From positions 1 to 64,000 of the forward strand of contig NZ_MQUS01000039.1 in assembly GCF_001953885.1 (NCBI RefSeq): a stretch of 64,000 bases of DNA, in the 5' to 3' direction. The translations under genes were made by a program, and so were the position numbers. Of this stretch, positions 7,856-16,258 are shown piece after piece; within the stretch, counting starts at the first letter, position 1; every line of letters starts with the position of its first letter. The DNA is from Streptomyces sp. IMTB 2501 (GTDB taxonomy: Bacteria; Actinomycetota; Actinomycetes; Streptomycetales; Streptomycetaceae). The notes under the pieces were generated by a model. It did not search any database. It was given only the letters and a program-made list of their open reading frames with translations, and was not told the origin of the DNA.

Positions 7856-9253
7856 TCACCGGTGAGCGTGGAGCCCATCCGCCAGGTGGCCATGACTGTG
7901 CCGCCAGCCGCCCTGCACCTGTATGGCGTCAACAAGATGTGGATGATCGTTGTGGAGGTCGGTGTGCTCGTGCTCGACGGGCGTCTGCTCCTTCGGCGGC
8001 CACAGGCGTACAGCCAGCAGTCCGGCGACCAGTGTGATCACGCCGAGCGCGACTACCGCCGACTGGAGGCCGGCTGTCGCGCCGAGCCACCCGGCCAGCG
8101 GGTACGTCAGCAGCCAGCAGCTGTGGGAGAGGGAGAACTGGGCGGCGAACGCCTGGGCCCGTTCTCCCGGCGGGGCCGAGCGGCGGATCAGCCGTCCGGT
8201 CGGTGTGAGCACCATCGAGCACGCGGCGCCGAAGCCCGCCCAGGTGAGCAGGAGTGCGGGCCAGCGCCAGCCGCCGCTGCCGGCCGCGGTGACTGCGCCG
8301 AGTCCGCCGAAGACGAGCGTGAGCAGCAGGGCCCCGCTCAGCATCACCGCACGGTCGGAGACCCGGTCGAGGACACGGGGCAGGAGCAGCGCGACGATCA
8401 TCGAGCCGGCGCCGTACGCGCCGAGCGCCAACGACACGTCGGCCGCGTCGAGGCCCAGCCCGTCGCGGACGTAGACCACGCTGTTGACGGTGACCATCGC
8501 GCTCGCCGCCGCCACCGCCAGGTTGAGCGCGAGTAGGGCGCGCAGTTGAGGGATGACGAAGAACAGGCGGGTGCCGGCGGTTGCCTTGGCGCATGCGCCG
8601 CCGGTGCGCGGAGTCTCGGGGACGGTCGGTTTCGGCAGCACCGTCGAGATCACGAGGGCGGCGGAGGCGAGGAAGCCGGCCACCGTGCCGAGAAACAGCC
8701 AGTTGTACGTGATCACGGAGAGCAGGGCGGCGGCGAGTGCCGGGCTGAACAGGCTCTCCAGGTCGTAGGCGAGGCGGGACAGCGACAGGGCCTGGGTGTA
8801 GTCGCGCTCTGCGGGCAGGACGTCGGGGATGACGGCCTGGAACGTGGGCGTGAAGGCCGCCGATGCCGACTGGAGCAGGAAGACCAGGACGTAGACCTGC
8901 CAGACCTGGTCCACGAAGGGCAGGCTCAGGGCGACCGCGGCCCGGGTCAGGTCGGCGCCGACCATCAGCGTGCGGCGCGGCAGCCGGTCGGCGACCGCGC
9001 CGATCGCCGGGGCGATCCCGACGTACGCCACCATCTTGATCGCCAGCGCCGTGCCGAGCACCGAGCCGGCTCCGGCGCCCGCGATGTCGTACGCGAGCAG
9101 GCCGAGCGCGACGGTGGCCAGGCCGGTGCCGATCAGGGCGATGACCTGGGCGGTGAAGAGGCGGCGGTAGGTGCGGTCGCGCAGGACGGTGAACATACGG
9201 CGGTCCCCCGGCGGCAGAAATCGTGTGAGCGTTGCCGCCTCCACTGTACTCAT
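7856..9253 (-). CDS. MFS exporter with His-rich C-terminal tail
   Basis: 465 residues if started at the ATG at 9253; MFTVLRDRTYRRLF about 20 residues later is an alternative start. About twelve hydrophobic segments follow, with the family loop GAVADRLPRRTLMV between segments 2 and 3. After the last segment comes a histidine-rich tail (EHEHTDLHNDHPH, HSHGHLADGLHAH), a feature of exporters of Ni, Co, Zn or related ions. The gene diverges from an ArsR-type sensor with a metal site, so it is probably the efflux pump that sensor controls. It is the first gene inside element 2. Confidence 0.85.
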   Translation of the reverse strand: MSTVEAATLTRFLPPGDRRMFTVLRDRTYRRLFTAQVIALIGTGLATVALGLLAYDIAGAGAGSVLGTALAIKMVAYVGIAPAIGAVADRLPRRTLMVGADLTRAAVALSLPFVDQVWQVYVLVFLLQSASAAFTPTFQAVIPDVLPAERDYTQALSLSRLAYDLESLFSPALAAALLSVITYNWLFLGTVAGFLASAALVISTVLPKPTVPETPRTGGACAKATAGTRLFFVIPQLRALLALNLAVAAASAMVTVNSVVYVRDGLGLDAADVSLALGAYGAGSMIVALLLPRVLDRVSDRAVMLSGALLLTLVFGGLGAVTAAGSGGWRWPALLLTWAGFGAACSMVLTPTGRLIRRSAPPGERAQAFAAQFSLSHSCWLLTYPLAGWLGATAGLQSAVVALGVITLVAGLLAVRLWPPKEQTPVEHEHTDLHNDHPHLVDAIQVQGGWRHSHGHLADGLHAHR

Positions 9254-9256
9254 AGG

Positions 9257-9268
9257 TGCGCATCTGCG
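9257..9268. promoter_or_regulatory. candidate ArsR operator, site 1
   Basis: TGCGCATCTGCG lies between the divergent exporter and sensor genes, four bases upstream of the exporter ATG. The same 12-mer recurs at 9372-9383 just inside the sensor gene. Spacing and identity suggest paired operator sites; inference only. Confidence 0.45.
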
Positions 9269-9336
9269 TACATGTTGACTTCGCGCCAATGCGGCCGCTT
9301 GCCCCGAATGCATTGCCCGGCCACTACGCTGTGTGC

Positions 9337-9696
9337 ATGCCCGCCCGCGAGCCCCTGCCACCTGCATCAAATGCGCATCTGCGCCCTCCGGACAGTGCGC
9401 GTCTCGCGGAGGCGACCGAGGTGTTCGCGCTGCTGTCCGACGCGACGCGTCTGCATCTGCTGTGGCTGCTTGCACAGGGGGAGTCGGACGTCACCACCCT
9501 GACCGAGCAGTGTGCGGCCTCGCGCACGGCGGTCAGTCAGCATCTGGCCAAGCTCCGGCTCGCGGGACTGGTGGAGACGCGCCGCGAGGGCCGGCACGTG
9601 CACTACCGGCTGAGCGACGGACACCTGCGGCGGCTGGTGATGGAAGCGCTCAGCCACGCCGACCACCGGGTCAGCGGAACGGCTCCGCACGACTGA
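9337..9696 (+). CDS. ArsR/SmtB-family metal-sensing repressor
   Basis: 119 residues from the ATG at 9337. A winged helix domain (VFALLSDATRLHLLWLL, CAASRTAVSQHLAKLRLAGL, GRHVHYRLSD) is followed by a last helix with Asp94, His96, His107 and His110 spaced D-x-H-x10-H-x2-H. That is the alpha-5 metal site of SmtB, CzrA and NmtR, which bind Zn, Co or Ni at the dimer interface and release DNA. No alpha-3 CxC site is present, arguing against arsenic or cadmium sensing. Divergent from the His-tailed MFS exporter, its likely target. Confidence 0.9.
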   Translation: MPAREPLPPASNAHLRPPDSARLAEATEVFALLSDATRLHLLWLLAQGESDVTTLTEQCAASRTAVSQHLAKLRLAGLVETRREGRHVHYRLSDGHLRRLVMEALSHADHRVSGTAPHD

Positions 9697-9992
9697 CCCC
9701 GGCCGGCGTCGGGAGGAGGAAGTGGCGGTTCGTCCGTATGCCGCCTCTCGACGGTGGCCCGCCGCCCCGGTGGATGCGGCGCAGGCGGTGGCTCGGCTGG
9801 TCCGTCGGGGCGGGAATTGCCGCCCGGGCACCGGGCTTGCGCCGGCTCGTGGTGGTCTCGGGGTGCTCTGGTTATGTGATCACACTATCGGCGCGCCTAT
9901 GTCTGGAGTGGGGTATTTTCTCACTAATCTCCATAACCGCAAGCGGGCGATCCGTCACCGACTGCATCCGCAATGCACACCATGGAGATGAC

Positions 9993-10265
9993 ATGCACAA
10001 GCTTCGCAAGACCGCTGCCCTGGTCGCGGCCCTCGGCAGCGTCGGGCTCCTGGCTTCCGGGACCGCCTACGCCGGCGGCGAGGGGGGCGGCGCCAGCGTC
10101 CTACAGAGCGCCAACTGCCGGTCGCACGACATCGACGCCGACGTCCTCGGCGAGGTCGGGATCCTCAACGGCGTGCTGGGGAACGCGATCAACGGCGAGG
10201 GTGACCCGGGCGCGCAGAAATCCCACATGCACTCGGAAATGGGCTGCAATAGCAGCGCCTGGTAG
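9993..10265 (+). CDS. small secreted protein
   Basis: 90 residues. ATG at 9993, six bases after GGAG. Clear signal peptide (MHKLRKTAALVAALG, cleavage near AYAGGE). The mature 60 residues have two cysteines (SANCRSHD, MGCNSSAW) that probably form a disulfide, and a GEVGILNGVLGNAINGEG repeat-like centre. It lacks the chaplin domain. The 300 bp upstream (9697-9992) hold no other gene. Function unknown; it may be a cell-surface peptide. Confidence 0.75.
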   Translation: MHKLRKTAALVAALGSVGLLASGTAYAGGEGGGASVLQSANCRSHDIDADVLGEVGILNGVLGNAINGEGDPGAQKSHMHSEMGCNSSAW

Positions 10266-10382
10266 GACGTTGGTTCAGCAATTCTTGACGGCGGACAGCG
10301 ACCTCGTGCTCCATCCAGCTCATGACGCGCTGCTCCGTGCGCTGCCGGGCGCCGACGGGCCCTCGGAACCCATAGGCTCACT

Positions 10383-10396
10383 GTAACCACGGTTTC
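10383..10396. promoter_or_regulatory. GYAACCNNGGTTRC box 1
   Basis: GTAACCACGGTTTC, one mismatch from the palindrome shared with 15119, 18190, 20073 and 24689. It lies about 140 bp upstream of the beta-propeller lipoprotein gene at 10533, in an otherwise gene-free stretch. Confidence 0.5.
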
Positions 10397-10532
10397 TATG
10401 CACTATCAACGGTTCCGGAGTCGGTCGGCGTTGCCGCGTGGCGTCGGGAATGCCGCGAGATCTACTGCAATGGTTGCGTCATAGTGTGTTGGCGGGCCCT
10501 GCGGGCTCGTCCGGAGTGCCAGGGGAGCGCGG

Positions 10533-11750
10533 ATGACCCTGAACAGGCAGGCGGAACGGCGGGCGCGCAGCACGATTCGGGTGATGCGGCCGGTCTGGGT
10601 GGCCATGCTGCTGGCAGCGGCCGGTCTGGCGGGCTGCAGCGGTCCGAGCCACGCCCCGACCCGCGCCCATTCGCCCTCCCCGGGAGTAGCGCAGACGACC
10701 GACCAGAAGAGCCGGGCAGCGGGCCTGCCGGGAATGCCGACTGTGCTGGACCCGAACGACATCTACGCGGCGGACCGTCCCGGCCTGCTCTCCAAGGTGG
10801 TCACGGGCTTCCCAGCACGGATCTACGTGCCGAACCTGCGTAGCAACACCGTGACGGTGATCGACCCCGCCACCTACCGGGTCGTAGACACCCTCCCTGT
10901 GGGCCGCGAGCCGCAGCATGTTGTCCCTTCCTGGGACCTGAAGACGCTGTGGGTCAACAACGACCTGGGCAACTCGCTCACCCCGATCGACCCGTCCACC
11001 GGCCACGCAGGCAAGCGGGTGGCGGTGGAAGACCCGTACAACCTCTACTTCACCCCCGACGGCCGCTACGCGGTGGTGATGGCCTCGAACCTCAAGCGGT
11101 TGGACTTCCGTGATGCGCATTCGATGGCGCTGGTCAAATCGGCGCCGGTGGCCTGTGCGGGGGTCAACCACGCCGACTTCTCCGCCGACGGCCGCTACTT
11201 CATCGTCTCCTGCGAGTTCAGCGGCGACCTGCTCAAGGTCGACACCGCGCGGATGAGAGTGATCGCCCGGCAGAAACTTCCCGGCGGCCGCAGCATGCCC
11301 CAGGACGTGAAAGTCTCTCCGGACGGCCGCACCTGGTACATCGCCGACATGACCCGCGACGGCGTATGGGTGCTCGACGGAGACCGTTTTACTGCTCCGC
11401 ATTTGTTGCCCACCGGCAAGGGAGCGCACGGCTTGTACGTCAGCCGCGACTCGCGCACCCTGTTCATCTCCAACCGCGGCGAGGGCACCATCTCCCTGCT
11501 CGACCTCCCGTCGGGCCGACTGCGGGGCAAGTGGCGGCTGCCTGGCGGCGGCAGCCCCGACATGGGCGGTCTCTCCGCGGACGGCAAGGTGCTGTGGCTG
11601 TCCGGCCGTTACCACAACACGGTCTACGCAATCGCCACCAGTGACGGCCACCTCATCAAGAAGATTCCCGTCGGCATTGAGCCCCATGGCCTGTGCGTCT
11701 ACCCGCAGCCGGGGCGCTATTCCCTTGGCCACACCGGAGTTTTCCGTTAA
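10533..11750 (+). CDS. YncE-like beta-propeller lipoprotein
   Basis: 405 residues. Basic N-terminus, hydrophobic run and lipobox LAGC predict an exported lipoprotein. After a Ser/Pro/Thr linker come repeated blades with the YVTN/YncE pattern: ARIYVPNLRSNTVTVIDPAT, VGREPQHVVPSWDLKTLWVN, TPDGRYAVVMAS, SADGRYFIVSC, SPDGRTWYIADM, SRDSRTLFISNRGEGTISLL. Such propellers bind ligands or redox partners outside the cell. A second propeller gene at 20218 lies next to the other DUF1259 gene, so both modules pair a propeller with a DUF1259 lipoprotein. Box 1 upstream suggests control with the chromate genes. Confidence 0.85.
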   Translation: MTLNRQAERRARSTIRVMRPVWVAMLLAAAGLAGCSGPSHAPTRAHSPSPGVAQTTDQKSRAAGLPGMPTVLDPNDIYAADRPGLLSKVVTGFPARIYVPNLRSNTVTVIDPATYRVVDTLPVGREPQHVVPSWDLKTLWVNNDLGNSLTPIDPSTGHAGKRVAVEDPYNLYFTPDGRYAVVMASNLKRLDFRDAHSMALVKSAPVACAGVNHADFSADGRYFIVSCEFSGDLLKVDTARMRVIARQKLPGGRSMPQDVKVSPDGRTWYIADMTRDGVWVLDGDRFTAPHLLPTGKGAHGLYVSRDSRTLFISNRGEGTISLLDLPSGRLRGKWRLPGGGSPDMGGLSADGKVLWLSGRYHNTVYAIATSDGHLIKKIPVGIEPHGLCVYPQPGRYSLGHTGVFR

Positions 11751-11901
11751 GGCGGCCTCCCCCGCTGCGGCCCTTGGCGATGTAGGGCTCGCCGCGCTCA
11801 CGGCTTGGGTGAGGAGCCGAGCGGGGCGTCTGCCGGAGGCACACGGCCAGATGGAGAGCCCACCTGGCCGGGGCCTCCGGTCCCGCAGCGGTGAGCGGGG
11901 T

Positions 11902-12909
11902 CTATGCCGTGGGTACGGCCGGGTTGGTGGCGTCCAGGGCCGGGCGGAGCGCCTTGGCGAGGGTGACGCCGTCGGCGGTGGCCCAGTAGTGCAGGTAGAA
12001 CAGGCGGGGCTGGTCGTTCAGGGCGTGGTTGTGCAGTTCGACGATGTCGATGTTGCCCTTCCGCAGTGCCTGGATGACCTTCTGCACCTCGGGTGCGGTC
12101 ATGACGAAGTCTCCGTTGATGGCTGCCTTGTTGCCGCCCAGCGGCTGGAAGTTGATGCCGGTGGTCAGGCCGAGGGCGGGCGGCAGCACGTGCGTGCCGT
12201 CTGTGATCGTGTTCGCGCGGGCGATGGTGAACTTGTAGATGCCGCCGTCGGCGGCGCCCTTGCGGCCGAGCGCCTTGTCGATGCCGGTCGTGTCCAGCGC
12301 GATGGGCGGCTGGGTGGCAGGGGGCGGCGAGGCCGGCGGGATGGCTGTGGCGTCCAGCGCGGACTTCAGGCCCTTGGCGAGCTTCACCGGGTCGCCCATG
12401 GCGTGGATGTGGGTCCACCAGATGGCCGGGGTCTGCTGGAGCAGGTGCTTGTGCAGGGCGGTCTGTTCGATGCCGGCGGCCTGGAGGGCGTCGGTGACCT
12501 TGGGCAGTTCGGTCTCGGTGACGACCAGGTCGCCCATGAGCATGGTGCCGTCGTGGTACTTGGCGAAGTTCGCGTACCCGCCGAGCGACAGGCCCGGCTT
12601 GATGGCGACGCCCTGGGTGGTGACCTTGAGGTCCTTGCGGGCCAGCACGACATGGTAGACGGTGCCCTTCATCAGGGTGCCGGTGCGGCCGAGGGTGCCG
12701 GCGACAGGCTTCCAGTCCGCCGCGGTCGTCTGCATGGGCTGCTGTGCCTGGTCATGCTCGGCCATATGGTCCGCGACCCCGTGCGTGTCGCCCGCCGAAG
12801 CGTCGCTTTTGGCATCGGTTCCGCAGCCGGCTAACAGGCCGCTGCTTGCCACCAGAAGGAGCGCGGCCGCCGTCCCGACGACCGGCTTTATGTGTGAACG
12901 GGGTGACAT
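11902..12909 (-). CDS. DUF1259 (LppY/LpqO-type) lipoprotein, copy 1
   Basis: 335 residues, ATG at 12909 eight bases after GGAG. Signal peptide with lipobox LAGC, a His/Met-containing linker (HMAEHDQAQQPMQ), then two tandem DUF1259 domains each containing the pattern PPALG or PGLSLGG, MxGD, a helix LPKVTDALQAAGIEQTALHKH, and WWTHIHAMGDP or FYLHYWATADG. The conserved His residues suggest a metal or small-ligand role, unproven. About 75% identical to copy 2 at 21716; a relic of a third copy lies at 16014. Divergent from a response regulator with OmpR-type boxes between them, implying direct control. Confidence 0.9.
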   Translation of the reverse strand: MSPRSHIKPVVGTAAALLLVASSGLLAGCGTDAKSDASAGDTHGVADHMAEHDQAQQPMQTTAADWKPVAGTLGRTGTLMKGTVYHVVLARKDLKVTTQGVAIKPGLSLGGYANFAKYHDGTMLMGDLVVTETELPKVTDALQAAGIEQTALHKHLLQQTPAIWWTHIHAMGDPVKLAKGLKSALDATAIPPASPPPATQPPIALDTTGIDKALGRKGAADGGIYKFTIARANTITDGTHVLPPALGLTTGINFQPLGGNKAAINGDFVMTAPEVQKVIQALRKGNIDIVELHNHALNDQPRLFYLHYWATADGVTLAKALRPALDATNPAVPTA

Positions 12910-13003
12910 CACCACTCCTCGGGCTCGTCGGCGATGGTGCCTGTGTGGCCAGACAAACGGCATCTGGCGACGCCGGCAGGACAAGCGCCTCCATTCGGGT
13001 GGC

Positions 13004-13019
13004 TTCATGAAAGCTTCAT
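13004..13019. promoter_or_regulatory. OmpR-type direct repeat, module 1
   Basis: TTCAT at 13004 and 13015, start to start 11 bp, in the gap between the DUF1259 gene and the regulator. The same spacing occurs at 22823/22834 and 15939/15950. An 11-bp period is typical of OmpR/PhoB-family dimers. Confidence 0.6.
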
Positions 13020-13085
13020 CAGCAGCCAGGATCGTGGCAGGCAAACAGCGTGGGAGCCGACGGCAGAAGGAGAGGGAAGGCACGG

Positions 13086-13784
13086 ATGCGGATCCTGGTG
13101 GTGGAGGACGAGCCCAAGATGCGGGACCTGCTGCGCCGGGCTCTGACGGAGGAGGGGTACGCCGTCGACACGGCCGCCGACGGGCCCCAGGCCATCGCCC
13201 TGACCGATGTGGCCGCGTTCGACGCGATGGTGCTGGACGTGATGCTGCCCGGCCTGGACGGCTTCGAGGTCTGCGCCGCCATCCGGCGACGCGGCACTTG
13301 GGTACCGGTGCTGATGCTGACCGCCAAGGACGCCGTCGCCGACCGCGTGCGCGGCCTCGACGGGGGAGCGGACGACTACCTGACCAAACCGTTCAGCCTG
13401 GAGGAACTCTTCGCGCGGCTGCGAGTGCTGATACGCCGAGGCCCGTTCGACCGCCCGGCTGTCCTCGCCGCCGGCGATCTGCGTCTGGATCCGGCGACCC
13501 GGACCGTACGACGCGGCGCGGAAGAAATCCCCCTGACCGGCAAGGAGTACGGCCTCCTCGAAGCACTCATGCGCCGTCCCGGCACCGTCCTGACCCGCGC
13601 CATGCTCGTGGAACACTGCTGGGACTTGGGCACCAGTCCCGGCTCCAACGTCGTCGACGCCCACATCAAGGCGCTGCGCGCAAAGATCGACCGCCCCTAC
13701 GAGACCCAGGCCGTCGAGACCGTCCGCGGTGCCGGATACCGGATCCGCCCGGATGGCGGCCGCGCCGCCACCCGCACCCCATGA
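13086..13784 (+). CDS. OmpR/CutR-type response regulator, kinase-less copy
   Basis: 232 residues, ATG at 13086 after a purine-rich GGAGAGGGAAGG. The receiver has the full acidic pocket (Glu7, Asp8), phospho-acceptor Asp51, Thr79 and Lys101. Residues about 130-225 are a winged-helix output domain (TGKEYGLLEALMRRPGTVLT, SNVVDAHIKALRAKI, VETVRGAGYRIRP). The overlapping downstream ATG, where a histidine kinase should begin, is followed by stop after eight codons. The regulator is therefore an orphan and may depend on the kinase at 23589. Confidence 0.9.
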   Translation: MRILVVEDEPKMRDLLRRALTEEGYAVDTAADGPQAIALTDVAAFDAMVLDVMLPGLDGFEVCAAIRRRGTWVPVLMLTAKDAVADRVRGLDGGADDYLTKPFSLEELFARLRVLIRRGPFDRPAVLAAGDLRLDPATRTVRRGAEEIPLTGKEYGLLEALMRRPGTVLTRAMLVEHCWDLGTSPGSNVVDAHIKALRAKIDRPYETQAVETVRGAGYRIRPDGGRAATRTP

Positions 13785-13807
13785 ACCACATACGTGAAAA
13801 CCGGTGA
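13781..13807 (+). pseudogene. vestigial kinase start
   Basis: The ATGA overlap with the regulator opens MNHIRENR then TGA. The intact kinase at 23589 opens in the same way with MNRI. I infer that the kinase gene was deleted almost to its start; only the first few codons are left. Confidence 0.55.
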
Positions 13808-13906
13808 CGGTGTACTCGAAAGAGTCGGCGCATTGGCCAAGGACAGGCGATGCGGCCTTCAGCCAATCGCCGTTAGCCACCTCGCGGCGGTGGTGGCTTC
13901 CGCCAG

Positions 13907-15109
13907 TCAGTGCAGGATCAGCCCGAGGGCCCCGGCGACGAGGACGACATAAGGCTCGGGAATCTTGAAGCGCCACAGCAGGCCGAGAGTGACCAGGGCG
14001 ATGGCGCCGGTGGGAATGTCGATGACGGCCTGACGGGTGAGCACGACGACCGCACCGGCCAGGGCACCGGCAGCGGCGGCCGTGGCCCCGGTGACGAAAG
14101 CCTTGACCTGCCGGTTCTCGCGGTGGCGGACGAACCAGCGGCCGGGGACGACCACGCCGAGATAGATCGGGGTGAAGATCGCGACCGTGGCGACGAGGGC
14201 GCCAGTGACGCCGCCGACCAGGTAGCCGATGAACGCGGCAGTGATGACGACCGGGCCGGGGGTGATCAGCCCCATGGCCACGGCGTCGAGGAACTGGGCC
14301 TGGGTGAGCCAGTGGTGCTGGGTGACCACGCCCTCGCGGAGCAGCGGGACAATCGCCAGGCCGGAGCCGAAGACCAGGGCACCGGTCTTGAGGAAGAACA
14401 GGCCGAGCGAGGCGAGTGTGCCGCCGGTACCAAGGGCGCCCAGCGCCAACGGGACCGGCGTGATGCCGTGGGCGCGGTTGCCGAGGCGGGGCAGGCGGAG
14501 GGTGGGGCGGGCATCGAGGAGGATGAGGAGCAGCCCGGCACCGACGATCAGGTAGATCGGCTCTCGGCCCGTCGTGGCGGTGACCGCGAAGACGGTGGCG
14601 CTGATCGCCCAGGCGCGCCAGTCCTTGTGGTTGGTGAGCCGGAGCAGTTTGTAGGCGGCGATGGTGATGATCGCCATGACGGCGGGCGCGATGCCGTAGA
14701 ACAGTGACTGCACCACGCTCAGGCCCGAGTAGTGCGAGTAGACCGCCGCCACCGCCATCACCATCAGGAACGACGGCGCGATGAAGGCGAACGCGGTGGC
14801 TGCGGCTCCGATCGCGCCGCGTTTGAGGTAGCCGACCCACATCGCCACCTGCGCGGCGAGCGGGCCCGGCATCGTCTGCCCCAGCGCAACGCCGTCGAGG
14901 AAGTCCTGCTTGCGTATCCAGCCGCGCTGTTCCACCAGGTCGCGCTGCATGTAGCCCACCACGGCGATCGGCCCGCCGAAACCGAGCGTGCCCAGACGCA
15001 GGAAGTACCTCAGGACCGCGCCGAAACCGGTGCCGTCAGATGTCGTCCTCCGGGTCGGTGTGAGGGGCGCAGGATCGTTCGAGGCGTCGTGTGCGTTCTG
15101 GGAGTCCAC
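13907..15109 (-). CDS. chrA: chromate transporter ChrA (two-domain)
   Basis: 400 residues from the GTG at 15109. Two homologous CHR halves: the first with LRLGTLGFGGPIAVVGYMQRD, a segment FLDGVALGQTMPGPLAAQVA and W-x-GY; the second with FLKTGALVFGSGLAIVPLLR and FLDAVAMGLITPGPVVITAA. These GFGGP and PGP motifs are the family signature, and the length is standard. ChrA exports chromate, driven by the proton or ion gradient. The GTAACC palindrome sits ten bases upstream of the start, within the promoter. The matching ChrB-type genes are at 17083-18161. Confidence 0.93.
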   Translation of the reverse strand: MDSQNAHDASNDPAPLTPTRRTTSDGTGFGAVLRYFLRLGTLGFGGPIAVVGYMQRDLVEQRGWIRKQDFLDGVALGQTMPGPLAAQVAMWVGYLKRGAIGAAATAFAFIAPSFLMVMAVAAVYSHYSGLSVVQSLFYGIAPAVMAIITIAAYKLLRLTNHKDWRAWAISATVFAVTATTGREPIYLIVGAGLLLILLDARPTLRLPRLGNRAHGITPVPLALGALGTGGTLASLGLFFLKTGALVFGSGLAIVPLLREGVVTQHHWLTQAQFLDAVAMGLITPGPVVITAAFIGYLVGGVTGALVATVAIFTPIYLGVVVPGRWFVRHRENRQVKAFVTGATAAAAGALAGAVVVLTRQAVIDIPTGAIALVTLGLLWRFKIPEPYVVLVAGALGLILH

Positions 15110-15118
15110 GGGCTTACC

Positions 15119-15132
15119 GTAACCACGGTTGC
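15119..15132. promoter_or_regulatory. GYAACCNNGGTTRC box 2
   Basis: GTAACCACGGTTGC, a perfect match to the consensus, directly upstream of chrA. Its position so close to the start implies repression by promoter blockage; inference. Confidence 0.6.
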
Positions 15133-15246
15133 ATCGATGGCTCAATAGGGGCCTGGCCAGCCCCAAGGTGATCAGGCGACCCGAAGGGCACGGCTCCGCC
15201 AGCTACGGCTCGCCCGCCTTCCGCCCCCGGCCTTCAGCCTTCGGGT

Positions 15247-15260
15247 GAAACCATCGTTAC
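15247..15260. promoter_or_regulatory. degenerate GYAACC-type box
   Basis: GAAACCATCGTTAC keeps both half-sites with mismatches, 27 bp before the small membrane gene at 15287. A still weaker half-site, CCACGGTTAT, precedes 15534 (near 15506-15515). Confidence 0.3.
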
Positions 15261-15286
15261 CCTGGATTCCAGAGGAGGTGAACCTC

Positions 15287-15451
15287 ATGTCCGACCCCAA
15301 GCACCCCTGGGCGGAGCAAGCGCCTCCGGGCTCCAACGGCAAACCGGCGGCCGGCAGGCATGTCCCGCGGTGGGGGATAGTCCTCTTCTGGATCCTGGTC
15401 GTCGTTGTCGTTCTGATGTTGCTCTCGCAACTCGACCTCTTCGGCGACTGA
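15287..15451 (+). CDS. small single-span membrane protein A
   Basis: 54 residues with a strong AGGAGGTG eight bases before the ATG. A hydrophilic N-terminus opening MSDPKHPWAEQ leads to VPRWGIVLFWILVVVVVL, one membrane helix, and a short acidic tail. It is a paralog of the next gene (shared H-x-x-PW and VPRW). Lies between chrA and the DUF1259 relic; role unknown. Confidence 0.75.
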   Translation: MSDPKHPWAEQAPPGSNGKPAAGRHVPRWGIVLFWILVVVVVLMLLSQLDLFGD

Positions 15452-15533
15452 CCCTCGCCCGGCTCTCGGTTCAGGCGGGAAGCGGCTGATGCATGCTCGC
15501 GCATGCCACGGTTATTCATGGTGAGGTGATCTC

Positions 15534-15692
15534 ATGTCCGGCCACAAGAATCCGTGGGAAGCGCCGCAATCACCACGCGATGGGAGGCCAGTCAGCAGGG
15601 GCGTCCCCCGGTGGGTGAGGGTCCTGCCGTGGATCGTGATTGCCGTCGTCATTGTGCTGTTCCTGTGGGAGGTCGGCTTCTTCGCCGGCTGA
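15534..15692 (+). CDS. small single-span membrane protein B
   Basis: 52 residues, ATG at 15534 after AGGTGA. Begins MSGHKNPWEAP, then VPRWVRVLPWIVIAVVIVLF and a short tail GFFAG. Same plan as the gene 80 bp upstream, so the two are a tandem duplication. Easily missed because of its size. Confidence 0.7.
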   Translation: MSGHKNPWEAPQSPRDGRPVSRGVPRWVRVLPWIVIAVVIVLFLWEVGFFAG

Positions 15693-16013
15693 CTCGGCGC
15701 TACAGCCTGGTTCAGGCGGGGGCACGGCCGAGCAGCAGGCCGAGTTGGCGTGCTCGCAGGAGACCGTCGAAAAGCGCCCGGCCGAGCGAGGACCGGCTCG
15801 TCCGCGTAGCACGATGTCGAAGCAGGTGCCCCTGGCGTGTGGTTGTGCTGGGCGTCCCAGCCGGCCTCGCGCACGATCTCGGTGCGCCACGTCTTGGTAC
15901 CTGATGAAGCTGTATGCAGTCGCCCGAATGGCGTGCTCTTCATGACAACTTCATCGGCGGCCGCTTGTCTGACCATATAACTTCATCGACAACGGTCTGG
16001 ATGAGGAGTAGTC
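15693..16013. promoter_or_regulatory. gap with OmpR-type box, module 3 relic
   Basis: No gene. 15904-15954 keeps the regulator box: ATGAA at 15904 with a degraded partner, then TTCAT at 15939 and 15950 (11 bp). A further TTCAT lies at 15982. This matches the upstream regions of the two intact DUF1259 genes. The left half of the gap shows nothing I can name. Confidence 0.55.
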
Positions 16014-16205
16014 GTGGCACCCCGTTCGCGTACGAAGCTTGTCGCAGGGACGGCGGCCGCGCTCGGCGGTGTGCGGGCGGCCGTGGCCCAGACCGCCGCG
16101 CACGGCACCGAGTAGCAGCCCATGCCCATCACCACCGGCATCAACTTCCAGTCGATGGGGGCCGACAGGGACGTCATCAATGGAGACTTCGTTGCAGCGG
16201 TCACC
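16014..16205 (+). pseudogene. DUF1259 lipoprotein relic (copy 3)
   Basis: GTG at 16014 opens MAPRSRTKLVAGTAAAL, aligned with MSPRTRMKPAAGTAAALL of copy 2, but stops at 16115. Just after, 16128-16190 encodes ITTGINFQSMGADRDVINGD, the core of the second DUF1259 domain (ITTGINFQPLGDNKAAINGD in copy 2). The middle 200 codons are deleted. It has kept its upstream regulator box. Confidence 0.75.
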
Positions 16206-16258
16206 ACAGACCTCCGCCAGAGTCCGCCGCCGGCAGCAGTCGATCCGGCACACCTGCG

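Noticed and set aside
7754..8536. Long plus-strand frames over the MFS gene and other genes
   Set aside because: Shadow frames of high-G+C coding DNA with biased composition and no family resemblance.
9993..10265. Chaplin
   Set aside because: Secreted and small, but without the chaplin domain and its Cys spacing.
13086..13784. Kinase gene directly after the first regulator
   Set aside because: The frame ends after eight codons and the next gene is chrA on the other strand.
15512..15976. Minus-strand frame beside the small membrane genes
   Set aside because: Overlaps the real twin genes and the regulator box; composition only. A phrase WRTEIVREAGWDAQ could be a relic but I cannot name it.
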